Assembly (NCBI RefSeq): GCF_018449525.1
Contig: NZ_JAAVUS010000001.1
Location: forward strand, 930,001 to 994,000
Length of the DNA stretch: 64,000 nucleotides
Direction: 5' to 3'
Origin: Bradyrhizobium sp. dw_78
GTDB taxonomy: Bacteria; Pseudomonadota; Alphaproteobacteria; Rhizobiales; Xanthobacteraceae
Shown here: positions 47,068 through 56,289 of the stretch, in pieces
Layout of the letters: each line of letters begins with the position of its first letter
Numbering within the stretch: position 1 is the stretch's first letter
The notes under the pieces: generated by a model
Told to the model about the DNA's origin: nothing
Databases searched by the model: none
What the model saw: only the letters and a program-made list of their open reading frames with translations
Program-made: the position numbers and the translations under genes

Positions 47068-48273
47068 ATGGCGGGGGAGGGGCAACGCGGCGGGCTGTTT
47101 CGTCCCTGGGGTCCGAACCAGCATAGCCGCGTCACCAACGCCGAATTGTTCTTCGACCTGGTCTTTGTCTTCGCGGTCACGCAGATCTCGCACACGCTGC
47201 TCGGCCGCTTCACCCCGCTCGGCGTGTTGCAAGTCACGCTGCTGTTTCTCGCGGTGTGGTGGGTGTGGGTCTTCACCACCTGGATCACCAACTGGCTCGA
47301 TCCCGAACGGACGCCGGTCCGGATCCTGTTGTTCCTGCTGATGCTCGGCGGGCTCGTGATCTCGACCTCGATTCCGCAAGCCTTTGAAGGCAGGGGAATC
47401 TGGTTCGCCGCCGCTTATGCCGCCATGCAGGTCGGCCGGACGACCTTTCTGCTGGTGTCGATCCCGCCGACGCAGGTTTCGACCCGGCTGAATGCGCTCC
47501 GCATCCTGGTCTGGCTCTCGACGGCGGCATTGTTCTGGATCGCCGGCGGCTTCGCGGAAGGCCGGTTGCAGCTGGAGCTTTGGATCATCGCCCTGACCAT
47601 CGAATATCTGTCGCCGGCGGCGCGCTTCTGGGTGCCGAAACTCGGCATGTCCTCGTTGGAAGACTGGGACATCGAGGGCGGCCACATGGCCGAACGCTGC
47701 GCCGGATTCATCATCATCGCGCTCGGCGAATCCATCGTGGTGACCGGCGCGACATTCGCCGAATTGACCTGGACGGCGGATAACGTCCTGGCCTTTCTGT
47801 CGGCGCTGGTCGGCAGCATCGCGATGTGGTGGATCTATTTCCACAAGGGCGCCGAAGCCGGCTCCGAACGGATCTCGAAATCCAGCGAGCCGGGCCGGCT
47901 GGCGCGGCTGGCTTACACCTATTTGCACATGCCGATCGTGGCCGGCATCATCGTTGCCGCGGTGGCCGATGAGCTGGTGCTGACGCATCCGGCCGGCCAT
48001 TCCGATTCCAGGGCGGTGCTCAGCGCGATCGGCGGGCCATTATTGTTCCTGATCGGAACGATCCTGTTCAAGCTTGCCATTCGCGGCTGGCTGCAATTGT
48101 CGCACATCGTCGGCATCGTCGCCTTGGCGGTTCTCGCATGGTTTGCAAGCGAGCTGTCGCCTCTGGTGCTGTCGATCGTGACCACCATGATCCTGCTCGT
48201 CGTCGCGGTGTGGGAAACGGTCTCGCTGACGTCGCCGGCCGGGGATGCTCAGTCCGAAGCCGCCAATACGTGA
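47068..48273 (+). CDS. low-temperature requirement protein A (LtrA) family membrane protein
   Basis: 401 residues from the ATG at 47068, with GGGACGGAG upstream. About ten membrane segments; the N-terminal SRVTNAELFFDLVFVFAVTQ and the mid-protein HMAERCAGFIIIALGESIVV (near residue 205) are the LtrA marks. The family takes its name from a Listeria cold-growth gene and has no proven biochemical activity. It starts 18 bases after bolA, so it may be cotranscribed, and its end overlaps egtD by 25 bases on the opposite strand. Confidence 0.85.
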   Translation: MAGEGQRGGLFRPWGPNQHSRVTNAELFFDLVFVFAVTQISHTLLGRFTPLGVLQVTLLFLAVWWVWVFTTWITNWLDPERTPVRILLFLLMLGGLVISTSIPQAFEGRGIWFAAAYAAMQVGRTTFLLVSIPPTQVSTRLNALRILVWLSTAALFWIAGGFAEGRLQLELWIIALTIEYLSPAARFWVPKLGMSSLEDWDIEGGHMAERCAGFIIIALGESIVVTGATFAELTWTADNVLAFLSALVGSIAMWWIYFHKGAEAGSERISKSSEPGRLARLAYTYLHMPIVAGIIVAAVADELVLTHPAGHSDSRAVLSAIGGPLLFLIGTILFKLAIRGWLQLSHIVGIVALAVLAWFASELSPLVLSIVTTMILLVVAVWETVSLTSPAGDAQSEAANT

Positions 48274-49220
48274 ACCGAAAACAGCCCGGCCGCGTCGGTC
48301 CAGGATTTAAGCGGCGTCCAGCCCGAACCGCGCGCCAGCGCCGCGAAGCGTTCAAGGCTGTATTTGTAGCTGTTCTCGGTATGGATGCTTTCGCCGGCGC
48401 GGAATGAAAAGCTGGTGCCGAGCATCCGCACGGTCTGCGATTTCCGGCTGATCAGATGCATCTCGATGCGGTGCCGCTCGCGGTTATAGATCGCGCGATG
48501 GGTAAAGGCCGAAAGGTCGAAATTGCCGCCGAGCTCGCGGTTGATGCGAACCAGGACGTTGAGATTGAAGCGCGCGGTGACGCCGGCGGCGTCATTATAA
48601 GCATCGTGCAAGACGCGCTCATCTTTTTCGAGGTCGACGCCGATCACCATCCGTCCGCCTGCGCCCAGGATATCGCGGGCGCTGCGCAGGAAGGCGCAGG
48701 CCTCATGCGGTTCGAAATTCCCGAGCGTCGAGCCCGGAAAGAATCCGACCTTCGGCAGGCCGGCGATGGCCGGGGGAAGCGGGAACGGGGCGGTGAAATC
48801 CGCCGCGACCGGATAGACGGCCAGTCGCGGGAAATCCTGCCGCAGAGTCTCGGCCTGGCCTTTCAGGAAGTCGCCGGAAATATCGACCGGCACATAGGCG
48901 CCGATGGCGCAGTTCTCCAGCAGCAGCCGGACCTTCGTGGTGGCGCCGGCGCCGAATTCGACCAGCGCGGTCTCGTTCGGGACAAAGGCCGCGATCTCGT
49001 CGCCGCGATCTCTCAGGATCGAAAGCTCGGTGCGGGTCGGATAATATTCCGGCAGCCGCGTGATCGCTTCGAACAGCTCCGAGCCGGTGGTGTCGTAGAA
49101 ATATTTCGGCGACAGCCGTTTGGGACGTTGCGACAAATCGCCGATCGCATCGCGGGCGAACACCGAGGTCTGTTCATCGGGAAGATGCGCGTCGGCCAAA
49201 GCGGTGGCATGCACATTCAT
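48249..49220 (-). CDS. egtD: L-histidine N-alpha-methyltransferase EgtD
   Basis: 323 residues. It trimethylates histidine to hercynine, the first ergothioneine step, with AdoMet. LSPKYFYDTTGSELFEAITR and ALVEFGAGATTKVRLLLENC hold the substrate and AdoMet sites; KVGFFPGSTLGNFEPHEACA is the family core. It follows egtB by 48 bases on the same strand, so the two form an operon. EgtA/C homologues are absent, as is usual in proteobacteria. Confidence 0.93.
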   Translation of the reverse strand: MNVHATALADAHLPDEQTSVFARDAIGDLSQRPKRLSPKYFYDTTGSELFEAITRLPEYYPTRTELSILRDRGDEIAAFVPNETALVEFGAGATTKVRLLLENCAIGAYVPVDISGDFLKGQAETLRQDFPRLAVYPVAADFTAPFPLPPAIAGLPKVGFFPGSTLGNFEPHEACAFLRSARDILGAGGRMVIGVDLEKDERVLHDAYNDAAGVTARFNLNVLVRINRELGGNFDLSAFTHRAIYNRERHRIEMHLISRKSQTVRMLGTSFSFRAGESIHTENSYKYSLERFAALARGSGWTPLKSWTDAAGLFSVHVLAASD

Positions 49221-49268
49221 GATGGTCTCCTGAACGCGCTTCCGGCGCGCAATGATTCAAGTGGAAAG

Positions 49269-50522
49269 TCAGGCGTAATCGGCGAGGCGCAGCCCCGTAA
49301 ATTGCCAGCGGTGATGCGGGTAGAAGAAGTTGCGATAGGTGATGCGGCTGTGGCCTTCCGGCGTCGCAAGCGAGGAGCCGCGCAGCACCAGCTGGTTGAC
49401 CATGAACTTGCCGTTATATTCCCCGAGTGCGCCCTCGACCGCGCGGTAGCCGGGATAGGGAGAATAGGCGCTGCGCGTCCACTGCCAGACGATGCCGAAA
49501 GCATCGTTGAGCCCACCCGCGCGGGCGGCGACTTCCCATTCCATTTCGGTCGGCAGATGCTTGCCGCTCCAGCGCGCAAAGGCATCGGCCTCGTAATAGC
49601 TGATATGGCAGACCGGGGCCTTCGGATCCACTGGCCGCAGACCGCCGAGCGTCATGACCTGCCATTCGCCGTCGCTCTGCCGCCAGTGGCCGGGCGCCTG
49701 CCATGCTTCGTTGGTCACGGTGGCAAAGCCATCCATCAGCCACAGCGTTGCCGTGCGGTAGCCGCCATCGGCCATGAAGGCGAGCCACTCGCCGTTGGTG
49801 ACGAGATTGCGGCCGAGATTGACCGGACCGACCAGCGCGCGGTGGGCCGGCTTCTCATTGTCGAAATGGAAGCTGTCGTCGGGATGCCCGACAGTATGGA
49901 TGCCCTCGTTGAGGGCGAGCCATTCATCGCTGGACGGTTTTGATGCGGGGAAGCGCCAGGCCGGATCGTAGGCCGGTGGAATCGGGTTCTGCGCGAAGGC
50001 GTGCAGGATATCGGTCCACATCAATTCCTGGTGCTGCTGCTCATGATTGAGCCCGACTTCGACCAGCGGCACGAGTTTTGCCAAATTTTCCGCCCCGGTG
50101 GTCTGGAAGAACTGCACCACGGCCGCGTCGACGTGGCGGCGATAGGCGGTGATTTCGTCGGCGCCGGGCCGCGTCAGGTGGCCGCGCTGGTGGCGGGCGT
50201 GCCGCGGTCCGGCGCTGACGTAATAGGAATTGAACAGATAGGCATAGTCGGGATGAAACGGCTTGTAGCCCCGGCAATGTTCGCCGAGCAGGAATTGCTC
50301 GAAAAACCAGGTGGTGTGGGCGCGGTGCCACTTCGCCGGGCTGGCGTCTGGCATGGACTGGATCAACTGGTCTTCCGGCGTCAGCGGCGCGGCGCGACGC
50401 TCGGTCTCGTTCCGGACGGCGAGATAGGCTTCCACCAGATTCTGGCCGAGGGGGCCGGAATCGGAGAAAAGCGACGGATAGGCAGGGGTGGGGGCGGCCG
50501 CAGCGGATGCTGATTTCGTCAC
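49269..50522 (-). CDS. egtB: ergothioneine synthase EgtB (hercynine oxygenase)
   Basis: 417 residues from a GTG at 50522, chosen for GGAG six bases upstream; an ATG at 50651 would add 43 disordered residues. EgtB is an iron oxygenase that joins hercynine to a thiol. The DinB-like N-domain carries the metal histidines (WHRAHTTWFFE and NHEQQHQELM), and the C-terminal FGE-sulfatase-like domain shows PVCHISYYEADAFARW, LPTEMEWEVAARAGG and the conserved RGSS. It is upstream of egtD in one operon. Confidence 0.93.
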   Translation of the reverse strand: MTKSASAAAAPTPAYPSLFSDSGPLGQNLVEAYLAVRNETERRAAPLTPEDQLIQSMPDASPAKWHRAHTTWFFEQFLLGEHCRGYKPFHPDYAYLFNSYYVSAGPRHARHQRGHLTRPGADEITAYRRHVDAAVVQFFQTTGAENLAKLVPLVEVGLNHEQQHQELMWTDILHAFAQNPIPPAYDPAWRFPASKPSSDEWLALNEGIHTVGHPDDSFHFDNEKPAHRALVGPVNLGRNLVTNGEWLAFMADGGYRTATLWLMDGFATVTNEAWQAPGHWRQSDGEWQVMTLGGLRPVDPKAPVCHISYYEADAFARWSGKHLPTEMEWEVAARAGGLNDAFGIVWQWTRSAYSPYPGYRAVEGALGEYNGKFMVNQLVLRGSSLATPEGHSRITYRNFFYPHHRWQFTGLRLADYA

Positions 50523-50833
50523 GATGGTCTCCGGTCGGGGGAGAGAACGTTGGACTGTCGAACTGGTTCCCGGCGGGCGGTCCGTCCTAAATAGGTGCTC
50601 GCTCTCAGGATGAAAGCCTCCGGCGACGATGATATTGTCATCGTCAGCCAATGAACCCGGCCACGCCGGCGGCCCCGGTCCCCGTGGATCGGCCGATGCC
50701 AGTCAAATCCGCGGCATTTTACTTTGGATGCACAACGGTTTGGGCTACATATATGGGCAATGTCGGGCTACACCGGCTGGCCGGTCCGAGAAGCCATGCC
50801 GCAAGGGGCCTTGCCCCGGAAGGAAGAGAAAAT

Positions 50834-51172
50834 ATGAGCATCGAGCAATTCATCGCCAACGAAGTGAAGTCGAACGACGTCGTGCTGTTCATGAAGGGCA
50901 CGCCGCAGTTTCCGCAGTGCGGGTTTTCCGGTCAGGTGGTCCAGATCCTCGACCATATCGGCGTCGGCTTTAAGGGACTGAACGTTCTGGAATCCGCCGA
51001 GCTTCGCAACGGCATCAAGACCTATTCCAACTGGCCGACCATTCCGCAGCTTTACGTCAAGGGCGAGTTCGTCGGCGGTTGCGACATCATCCGCGAGATG
51101 TTCCAGGCCGGCGAGTTGCAGCAGCTGTTTGCCGATAAGGGCGTTGCGGTCAGCGCGGCGGCCTCCGCCTGA
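50834..51172 (+). CDS. grxD: monothiol glutaredoxin, Grx4 type
   Basis: 112 residues from the ATG at 50834 (AGGAAGAG upstream). The CGFS active site is in FPQCGFSGQVVQILDHIGVG, with WPTIPQLYVKGEFVGGCDII as the glutathione region. Grx4 proteins bind a [2Fe-2S] cluster with BolA and glutathione and act in iron-sulfur trafficking. Its usual partner bolA lies 3.8 kb upstream in the same direction. Confidence 0.96.
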   Translation: MSIEQFIANEVKSNDVVLFMKGTPQFPQCGFSGQVVQILDHIGVGFKGLNVLESAELRNGIKTYSNWPTIPQLYVKGEFVGGCDIIREMFQAGELQQLFADKGVAVSAAASA

Positions 51173-51178
51173 ATTTTC

Positions 51179-51479
51179 GGGCGCGCCAATCCGCGGCTGG
51201 AAGTTATTGTCGCCGACATCACGACGTTGCGCGTTGACGCCATCGTCAACGCCGCTGGTGCGTTTTGCTCGGTGACGGCGGCATCGATGGCGCGATCCGT
51301 CGGGCGGCCGGGCCGGAACTGTTGGCCGGGTGCTGTCCCCTTGGTTGTTGTGACGACCGTTGACGCGTTGAAGGCGTCAGTCTCGGTGAATCACGGCATT
51401 TTCTGCTGCTTTTCCAATGACATTGCCCGGCTGCATGCCGCGGTGCTGGCCGAATTCGGCAGCCCTTGTGCCGGTTGAA
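51179..51479 (+). pseudogene. macrodomain protein, decayed
   Basis: [20 protein letters not shown] in one frame, then [20 protein letters not shown] in another, is the start of an O-acetyl-ADP-ribose deacetylase-type macrodomain. After a large internal loss, a last stretch NHGIFCCFSNDIARLHAAVL matches the family C-terminus. No start codon with ribosome site remains. Macrodomains remove or bind ADP-ribose; this one cannot make a functional protein. It follows grxD directly. Confidence 0.8.
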
Positions 51480-51520
51480 TCGGCCGCTACACTCCCCACC
51501 CGTCGGTCGGGGAGAGTTCA

Positions 51521-52807
51521 ATGAACGGACGGCGTGCGGCGCGGTCGCTGGTCTCGGGAGCGCTGCTCACACTTGCGGCACTCTCCGCAGCCCGCGCGGA
51601 AGACGCTTTCGACAGGCCCGCAGGCGCGCATTTCAGCCCGCAAAAGCTCGAGCGCATCGGCGACTATTTCCGCGACCAGATCGCGAACGGCAAGATTCCC
51701 GGCGCGGTCCTCCTGATCTCGCAACACGGCAAGCCGGTCTATCACCGGTTCTTCGGCGTGCAGGACGCGGTCTCGAACAAGCCGATGACCGACGAGACGA
51801 TCTTCCGCATCTTCTCGATGACCAAGCCAATCACATCGGTCGCAGCGATGATGCTGATCGACGAAGGCAGGCTGAAGCTCGACGATCCCGTCGCCAAATA
51901 CATCCCGTCCTTCGCCAAGCTCAAAGTGGGGGTCGAACGGAAAGCCGAAAACGGCGAAAAGGCCCTCGATCTCGTGCCGGTGGACCGGCCGATCACGGTG
52001 TTCGACCTGATGACGCAGACCTCGGGGATCACCTACGGCTTTTACGGCGGCAGCATGGTCCGCAAGGCCTATGCCGGCGCCAGGATCTATGATGGCGATT
52101 TCGACAATGCCGAGTTCGCCGAGCGCATCGCGAAGCTGCCGCTTCAGGAGCAGCCGGGCACGCTGTGGGACTACGGCCACTCGACCGATATTCTCGGGCG
52201 CATCATCGAGATCGTGTCGGGAAAATCGCTGTTGCAGTTCGAAAAGGAAAAACTGCTCGATCCGCTCGGCATGACCGACACCGCTTTTTATGTCACCGAT
52301 CCTGCTAAGCAGAAGCGGATTGCGCTGCCGGCGCCGGCCGACCATGATTTCCGGGTCGGTTTCGAAAGCAGCGCGGATGTCGCCATGAAATGGGAATCCG
52401 GCGGCGGCGGCATGGTCACCACCCTGGCCGATTTTGCGCGCTTCTCGCAGATGCTGCTCAATGGCGGCAGCCTCGACGGCAGGCAATATCTCAGCCCCAA
52501 GACGTTCGAGATGATGGCCACGGATCATATCGGGCCGAACTCGGGCGTTCAGCGCGACTATTTCTATTTCCCCGGCGATGGTTTCGGCTTCGGGCTTGGT
52601 CTCGGCGTCCGCACCGATCCAGGCAACGCCAAGCCGTCGCCGCCGGGCTCGCTCGGCGAATTGAAATGGGACGGCGCCAGCGGCTGCTATTTCGTGGTCG
52701 ACCGCAAGCAGGATATGTTTTTCGTGCTGCTGGAGCAGACGCCCTCGGAACGCCAGAAGATCCAGCCCACGGTCAAAAGGATGATCTATGAAGCGATGGA
52801 GAATTGA
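51521..52807 (+). CDS. exported serine hydrolase, beta-lactamase class C fold (copy 1)
   Basis: 428 residues with a signal peptide (SLVSGALLTLAALSAARA). The catalytic SxxK is SMTK in FRIFSMTKPITSVAAMMLID, the Tyr motif is YGHS, and a late Gly-rich turn (GASGCYFVVDRKQD) stands in for KTG. This is the S12/esterase-type group (PF00144), which includes esterases and D-aminopeptidases as well as beta-lactamases. The substrate is unknown. It overlaps the second copy by 20 bases. Confidence 0.9.
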   Translation: MNGRRAARSLVSGALLTLAALSAARAEDAFDRPAGAHFSPQKLERIGDYFRDQIANGKIPGAVLLISQHGKPVYHRFFGVQDAVSNKPMTDETIFRIFSMTKPITSVAAMMLIDEGRLKLDDPVAKYIPSFAKLKVGVERKAENGEKALDLVPVDRPITVFDLMTQTSGITYGFYGGSMVRKAYAGARIYDGDFDNAEFAERIAKLPLQEQPGTLWDYGHSTDILGRIIEIVSGKSLLQFEKEKLLDPLGMTDTAFYVTDPAKQKRIALPAPADHDFRVGFESSADVAMKWESGGGGMVTTLADFARFSQMLLNGGSLDGRQYLSPKTFEMMATDHIGPNSGVQRDYFYFPGDGFGFGLGLGVRTDPGNAKPSPPGSLGELKWDGASGCYFVVDRKQDMFFVLLEQTPSERQKIQPTVKRMIYEAMEN

Positions 52808-54122
52808 CGGCGCCGTGAGCAGCAGAGGGATGGCGGTAGCGCTTGGGCTTCTGGCCGCGGCGGTCGCATGGGGCTCGCCGAGCACAGGCCGCGCCGAGCC
52901 GCCGGTCTCTCACGCCGCCGGCTTTTCGCATGCCAGGCTCGATCGCATCAGCGACTACATGCGCAACGAGGTCACGACCGGCAAGATTCCGGGAGCGATC
53001 GTTCTGATCCAGCAGCACGGCAAGCCGGTCTATCTGGAAAAATTCGGCTTCATCGATGTCGAGAGCGGGCATCCGATGACGGAGGACGCGATCTTTCGTC
53101 TCTATTCGATGTCGAAGGCGATCACCTCGGTCGCAGCGATGATGCTGGTCGACGACGGCAAGCTCGCGCTCGACGATCCCTTGTCAAAATACATTCCCGC
53201 CTTTGCCAACGTGAAAGTCGGCGTCGAAAAGCGCGACGAAGGCGGCAACGTCACGCTGGCGCTGGAGCCCGCCCGGCATCCGATCACGATTGAGGACCTG
53301 CTGCGTCACACCTCCGGCCTGACTTACGGCTTTTATGGCAAGGATGCGGTGCGAAAACTCTATCTGAGCTCCAATCTGTACCTTGGCGATTTCGACAATG
53401 CGGAGTTCGCCGATCGCCTGGCGAAACTGCCCCTGATGGAACAGCCCGGAACGGGGTTTGATTACGGTCATTCCATCGACGTGCTCGGGCGCGTCATCGA
53501 GGTGGTGTCGGGAAAATCGCTCTACGAGTTTGAAAAACAGCGTCTGTTCGATCCGCTCGGGATGAACGATACGGCGTTTTATGTGACGGATCAGGCCAAG
53601 CGGCCGCTGATCGCCGAGCCGATGCCTGACGACCGCTCGACCGGTCCGGTCACGGGACTGAGCGACCCGATGCAGCTGCGGCGTTGGCAAGGCGGCGGTG
53701 CCGGTATGGTCAGTTCGATGAGCGATTATGCGCGGTTTTTACAGATGTTGCTCAACGGCGGCACGTTCGACGGTAAACGCTACCTCAAGCCCGAGACCGT
53801 CGCATTGATGACATCGGACCATATCGGGCCGGGAACGAAGATCTCGCATGACGGCTTTTATTTTCCGGGCGCGGACAGCGGGTTTGGCTTCGGTTTCGCG
53901 GTCCGCACCACGCAGCCGCCCAATACGCGATTTCCGGTCGGCGAATATCGCTGGGACGGCGTCGGCGGTACGTTCTTCTTCGTCGATCCCAAGGACGACA
54001 TGTTCATGATCTGCATGATGCAGTCGCCATCACAGCGCTGGCGGATCGAGAACGAGATGAAGACGATGGTTTACGGGGCGCTGGAAACGGATCTACGCAT
54101 CTCGCACGATCTCGCGCACTAG
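52788..54122 (+). CDS. exported serine hydrolase, beta-lactamase class C fold (copy 2)
   Basis: 444 residues with a signal peptide (GMAVALGLLAAAVAWGSPST). SxxK is SMSK in FRLYSMSKAITSVAAMMLVD, the Tyr motif YGHS is kept, and the order ISDYMRNEVTTGKIPGAIVL matches copy 1 throughout, so the two are tandem duplicates that have diverged. It begins inside the end of copy 1 and ends 30 bases inside the converging aldolase gene. Confidence 0.9.
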   Translation: MKRWRIDGAVSSRGMAVALGLLAAAVAWGSPSTGRAEPPVSHAAGFSHARLDRISDYMRNEVTTGKIPGAIVLIQQHGKPVYLEKFGFIDVESGHPMTEDAIFRLYSMSKAITSVAAMMLVDDGKLALDDPLSKYIPAFANVKVGVEKRDEGGNVTLALEPARHPITIEDLLRHTSGLTYGFYGKDAVRKLYLSSNLYLGDFDNAEFADRLAKLPLMEQPGTGFDYGHSIDVLGRVIEVVSGKSLYEFEKQRLFDPLGMNDTAFYVTDQAKRPLIAEPMPDDRSTGPVTGLSDPMQLRRWQGGGAGMVSSMSDYARFLQMLLNGGTFDGKRYLKPETVALMTSDHIGPGTKISHDGFYFPGADSGFGFGFAVRTTQPPNTRFPVGEYRWDGVGGTFFFVDPKDDMFMICMMQSPSQRWRIENEMKTMVYGALETDLRISHDLAH

Positions 54123-55160
54123 ACCAATCGTCTCCTCGATCATCCCGTAGGTCACGTCGAGATGGGTGCAGGCCCTGATCCGGCCATCCATCATCGCGAG
54201 CAGGACGCCGCGCTTTCGCAGCGCCTCGACCATGTCGTCGCCGGAGATGCCGGCGCCATCGGGGCTGAAGAAAACCAGATTGGTTTCGGGCTGCTGCACA
54301 GCGATGCCTTCGATCTGCGACAGCCCGCGCGCCAGCGCCCGGGCATTGGCGTGGTCGTCGGCGAGCCGCGCGACATGGTGATCGAGCGCGTAGATGCACG
54401 CCGCGGCGCAGATGCCGGCTTGGCGCATCGAGCCGCCGAGACGCTGTTTCCAGCGCCAAACCTCGTCGATGAAATCGCGGGTGCCGGCGATCACGCCGCC
54501 GATCGGCGCACCGAGCCCTTTCGAAAAATCGATCCAGGCCGAATCCCATCCCGCGGCCATGTCGCGGGCGGCGATCCCGGTGGCGACGCAGGCGTTGAGC
54601 AGGCGGGCGCCATCCATATGGGTGGCAAGATTGTTTACCCTGGCGATCTGCACGATGTCGTCGAGCGCGGCTTTCTTCCAGATCGTGCCGCCGCCGATAT
54701 TGGCGGTCTGCTCGACGCTGACCACGGTCTGCGGCGCCTGGTAGCGCGTGCGCGGGTGCAGCGCCTTGCGAAACGTTTCCGGCGTGAACTGGCCGTCGGC
54801 GCCGGTCAGCGCCGTGATCTGGAAGCCGCCGAGGGCGGCATGGGCGCCGCCCTCGCGGGCGATGACATGCGCGCTTTCATGCGCCAGGATCTCGTCGCCC
54901 GGCCGGCAATGCACCAGCGTCGCCGCGACGTTGCACATGGTGCCGGAGGGCATGAACACGGCCGCCTCCTTGCCGAGCAAATCGGCCACGCGCTCGCACA
55001 GGAGATTCACCGTCGGATCGTCGCCGATCTGCTCGTCGCCGACTTCGGCGCGCGCCATCGCCTCCCGCATCGCCGGTGTCGGGCGGGTCTGGGTGTCCGA
55101 CAGCAAATTGATGCGAATGGGCGGCGCCTTCGGATCGCGCGGGGCAGGGGTGTAGGTCAT
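54093..55160 (-). CDS. threonine aldolase, low-specificity
   Basis: 355 residues from the ATG at 55160; the longer frame to 55343 runs through repeat family 3. It splits threonine or allo-threonine to glycine and acetaldehyde with pyridoxal phosphate. The PLP lysine is in WIDFSKGLGAPIGGVI, with INLLSDTQTRPTPAMREAMA at the start and HMDGARLLNACVATG before the lysine. The product, glycine, is what the gcv operon consumes, but the genes are far apart. The 3' end overlaps the hydrolase by 30 bases. Confidence 0.92.
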   Translation of the reverse strand: MTYTPAPRDPKAPPIRINLLSDTQTRPTPAMREAMARAEVGDEQIGDDPTVNLLCERVADLLGKEAAVFMPSGTMCNVAATLVHCRPGDEILAHESAHVIAREGGAHAALGGFQITALTGADGQFTPETFRKALHPRTRYQAPQTVVSVEQTANIGGGTIWKKAALDDIVQIARVNNLATHMDGARLLNACVATGIAARDMAAGWDSAWIDFSKGLGAPIGGVIAGTRDFIDEVWRWKQRLGGSMRQAGICAAACIYALDHHVARLADDHANARALARGLSQIEGIAVQQPETNLVFFSPDGAGISGDDMVEALRKRGVLLAMMDGRIRACTHLDVTYGMIEETIGLVREIVRDA

Positions 55161-55239
55161 GACTGCGTTCTCTGAGAGTCTTTTGAGTTGGATTGACTCA
55201 ATCATCATCATCGCGTTCTCAGGAGTGGAATTGCAAACC

Positions 55240-55341
55240 GTCATTCCGGGATGGTCCGAAGGACCAGACCTCAGATGTACAATTGCACATCGAGGAATCT
55301 CGAGATTCCGGATTCGCGTCTTCGACGCGCCCCGGGATGAC
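55240..55341. repeat. dispersed repeat family 3, copy 2
   Basis: Bounded by GTCATTCCGG (55240-55249) and CCGGGATGAC (55332-55341), one base different from copy 1, with an internal GGAATCTCGAGATTCC palindrome. It lies between the aldolase and rpsD genes. Confidence 0.6.
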
Positions 55342-55379
55342 ACCGTCTGAGCAATTGGCCGATCTTACTCAAACAAAAA

Positions 55380-55404
55380 GGCCCCGGCAAAACCGGGGCC
55401 TTTT
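55380..55404 (-). terminator. rpsD terminator, bidirectional
   Basis: GGCCCCGG-CAAAA-CCGGGGCC gives an 8-bp GC-rich stem flanked by AAAAA on the left and TTTT on the right, so it works in both directions. It lies 24 bases beyond the rpsD stop. Confidence 0.92.
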
Positions 55405-55428
55405 GATCTCGGTAAACGCTGGCAGCAA

Positions 55429-56046
55429 TCAGCGTGAATAGAATTCGACGATCAGATGCGGTTCCATCTGCACGGCAAACGGGACATCCGCCAGTGCCGG
55501 AATACGGATGAACGTCGCCGTCATCTTGGAATGATCGGCCTCGATGAAGTCGGGCACGTCGCGCTCGGGCAGCTGGGTCGCTTCCAGGACGTGGGCGAGC
55601 TGCTTGGAGGACTCCTTGACCTCGATGACGTCGCCGACCTTCAGCATGTAGCTGCCGATATTGACGCGGCGGCCGTTCACCTTGACGTGGCCGTGATTGA
55701 TGAACTGGCGCGCGGCGAACATCGTGGACACGAATTTGGCGCGGTAGACCACGGTGTCGAGGCGGCGTTCGAGCAGGCCGATCAGGTTTTCACCGGTGTC
55801 GCCCTTCAGGCGGCTGGCCTCGACATAAAAGCCGTGGAACTGGCGTTCGGAAATGTTGGCGTAATAGCCCTTCAGTTTCTGCTTGGCGCGGAGCTGCACG
55901 CCGAAGTCGGAGAGCTTGCCCTTGCGGCGCTGGCCGTGCTGGCCGGGGCCGTATTCGCGGCGGTTCACGGGGCTCTTCGGGCGGCCCCAGATGTTCTGGC
56001 CCATCCGGCGATCGATCTTGTATTTCGCCTCACTGCGCTTAGTCAT
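55429..56046 (-). CDS. rpsD: 30S ribosomal protein S4
   Basis: 205 residues from the ATG at 56046, the usual size. S4 starts 16S rRNA folding and helps control translation. [20 protein letters not shown] and then [20 protein letters not shown] are the alphaproteobacterial start; the S4 RNA-binding domain is [40 protein letters not shown]. It is a single gene with its own terminator. Confidence 0.98.
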   Translation of the reverse strand: MTKRSEAKYKIDRRMGQNIWGRPKSPVNRREYGPGQHGQRRKGKLSDFGVQLRAKQKLKGYYANISERQFHGFYVEASRLKGDTGENLIGLLERRLDTVVYRAKFVSTMFAARQFINHGHVKVNGRRVNIGSYMLKVGDVIEVKESSKQLAHVLEATQLPERDVPDFIEADHSKMTATFIRIPALADVPFAVQMEPHLIVEFYSR

Positions 56047-56289
56047 CGCGTCCTCGTTGTAAAAGGTTGGGTTTTGAGGAAACGCGCCCTCCTGTGTGCC
56101 GGGAACTCCCGGCACCGACAGGCCCGCCTCTCAAGCTTGAAGCGGCAGGCCACGGGTCGCGAAACGCAACGCGGGCCGAAACCGGCCCGCGAGCAGGCGG
56201 TTTCTAGGTAAAAACGCCCGTCCTGTCAAATGAATCGCCGGAATTTTTCAGGTGAATCGGGCCAAAAGCCGTCATTCCGCTGGAGGCTG

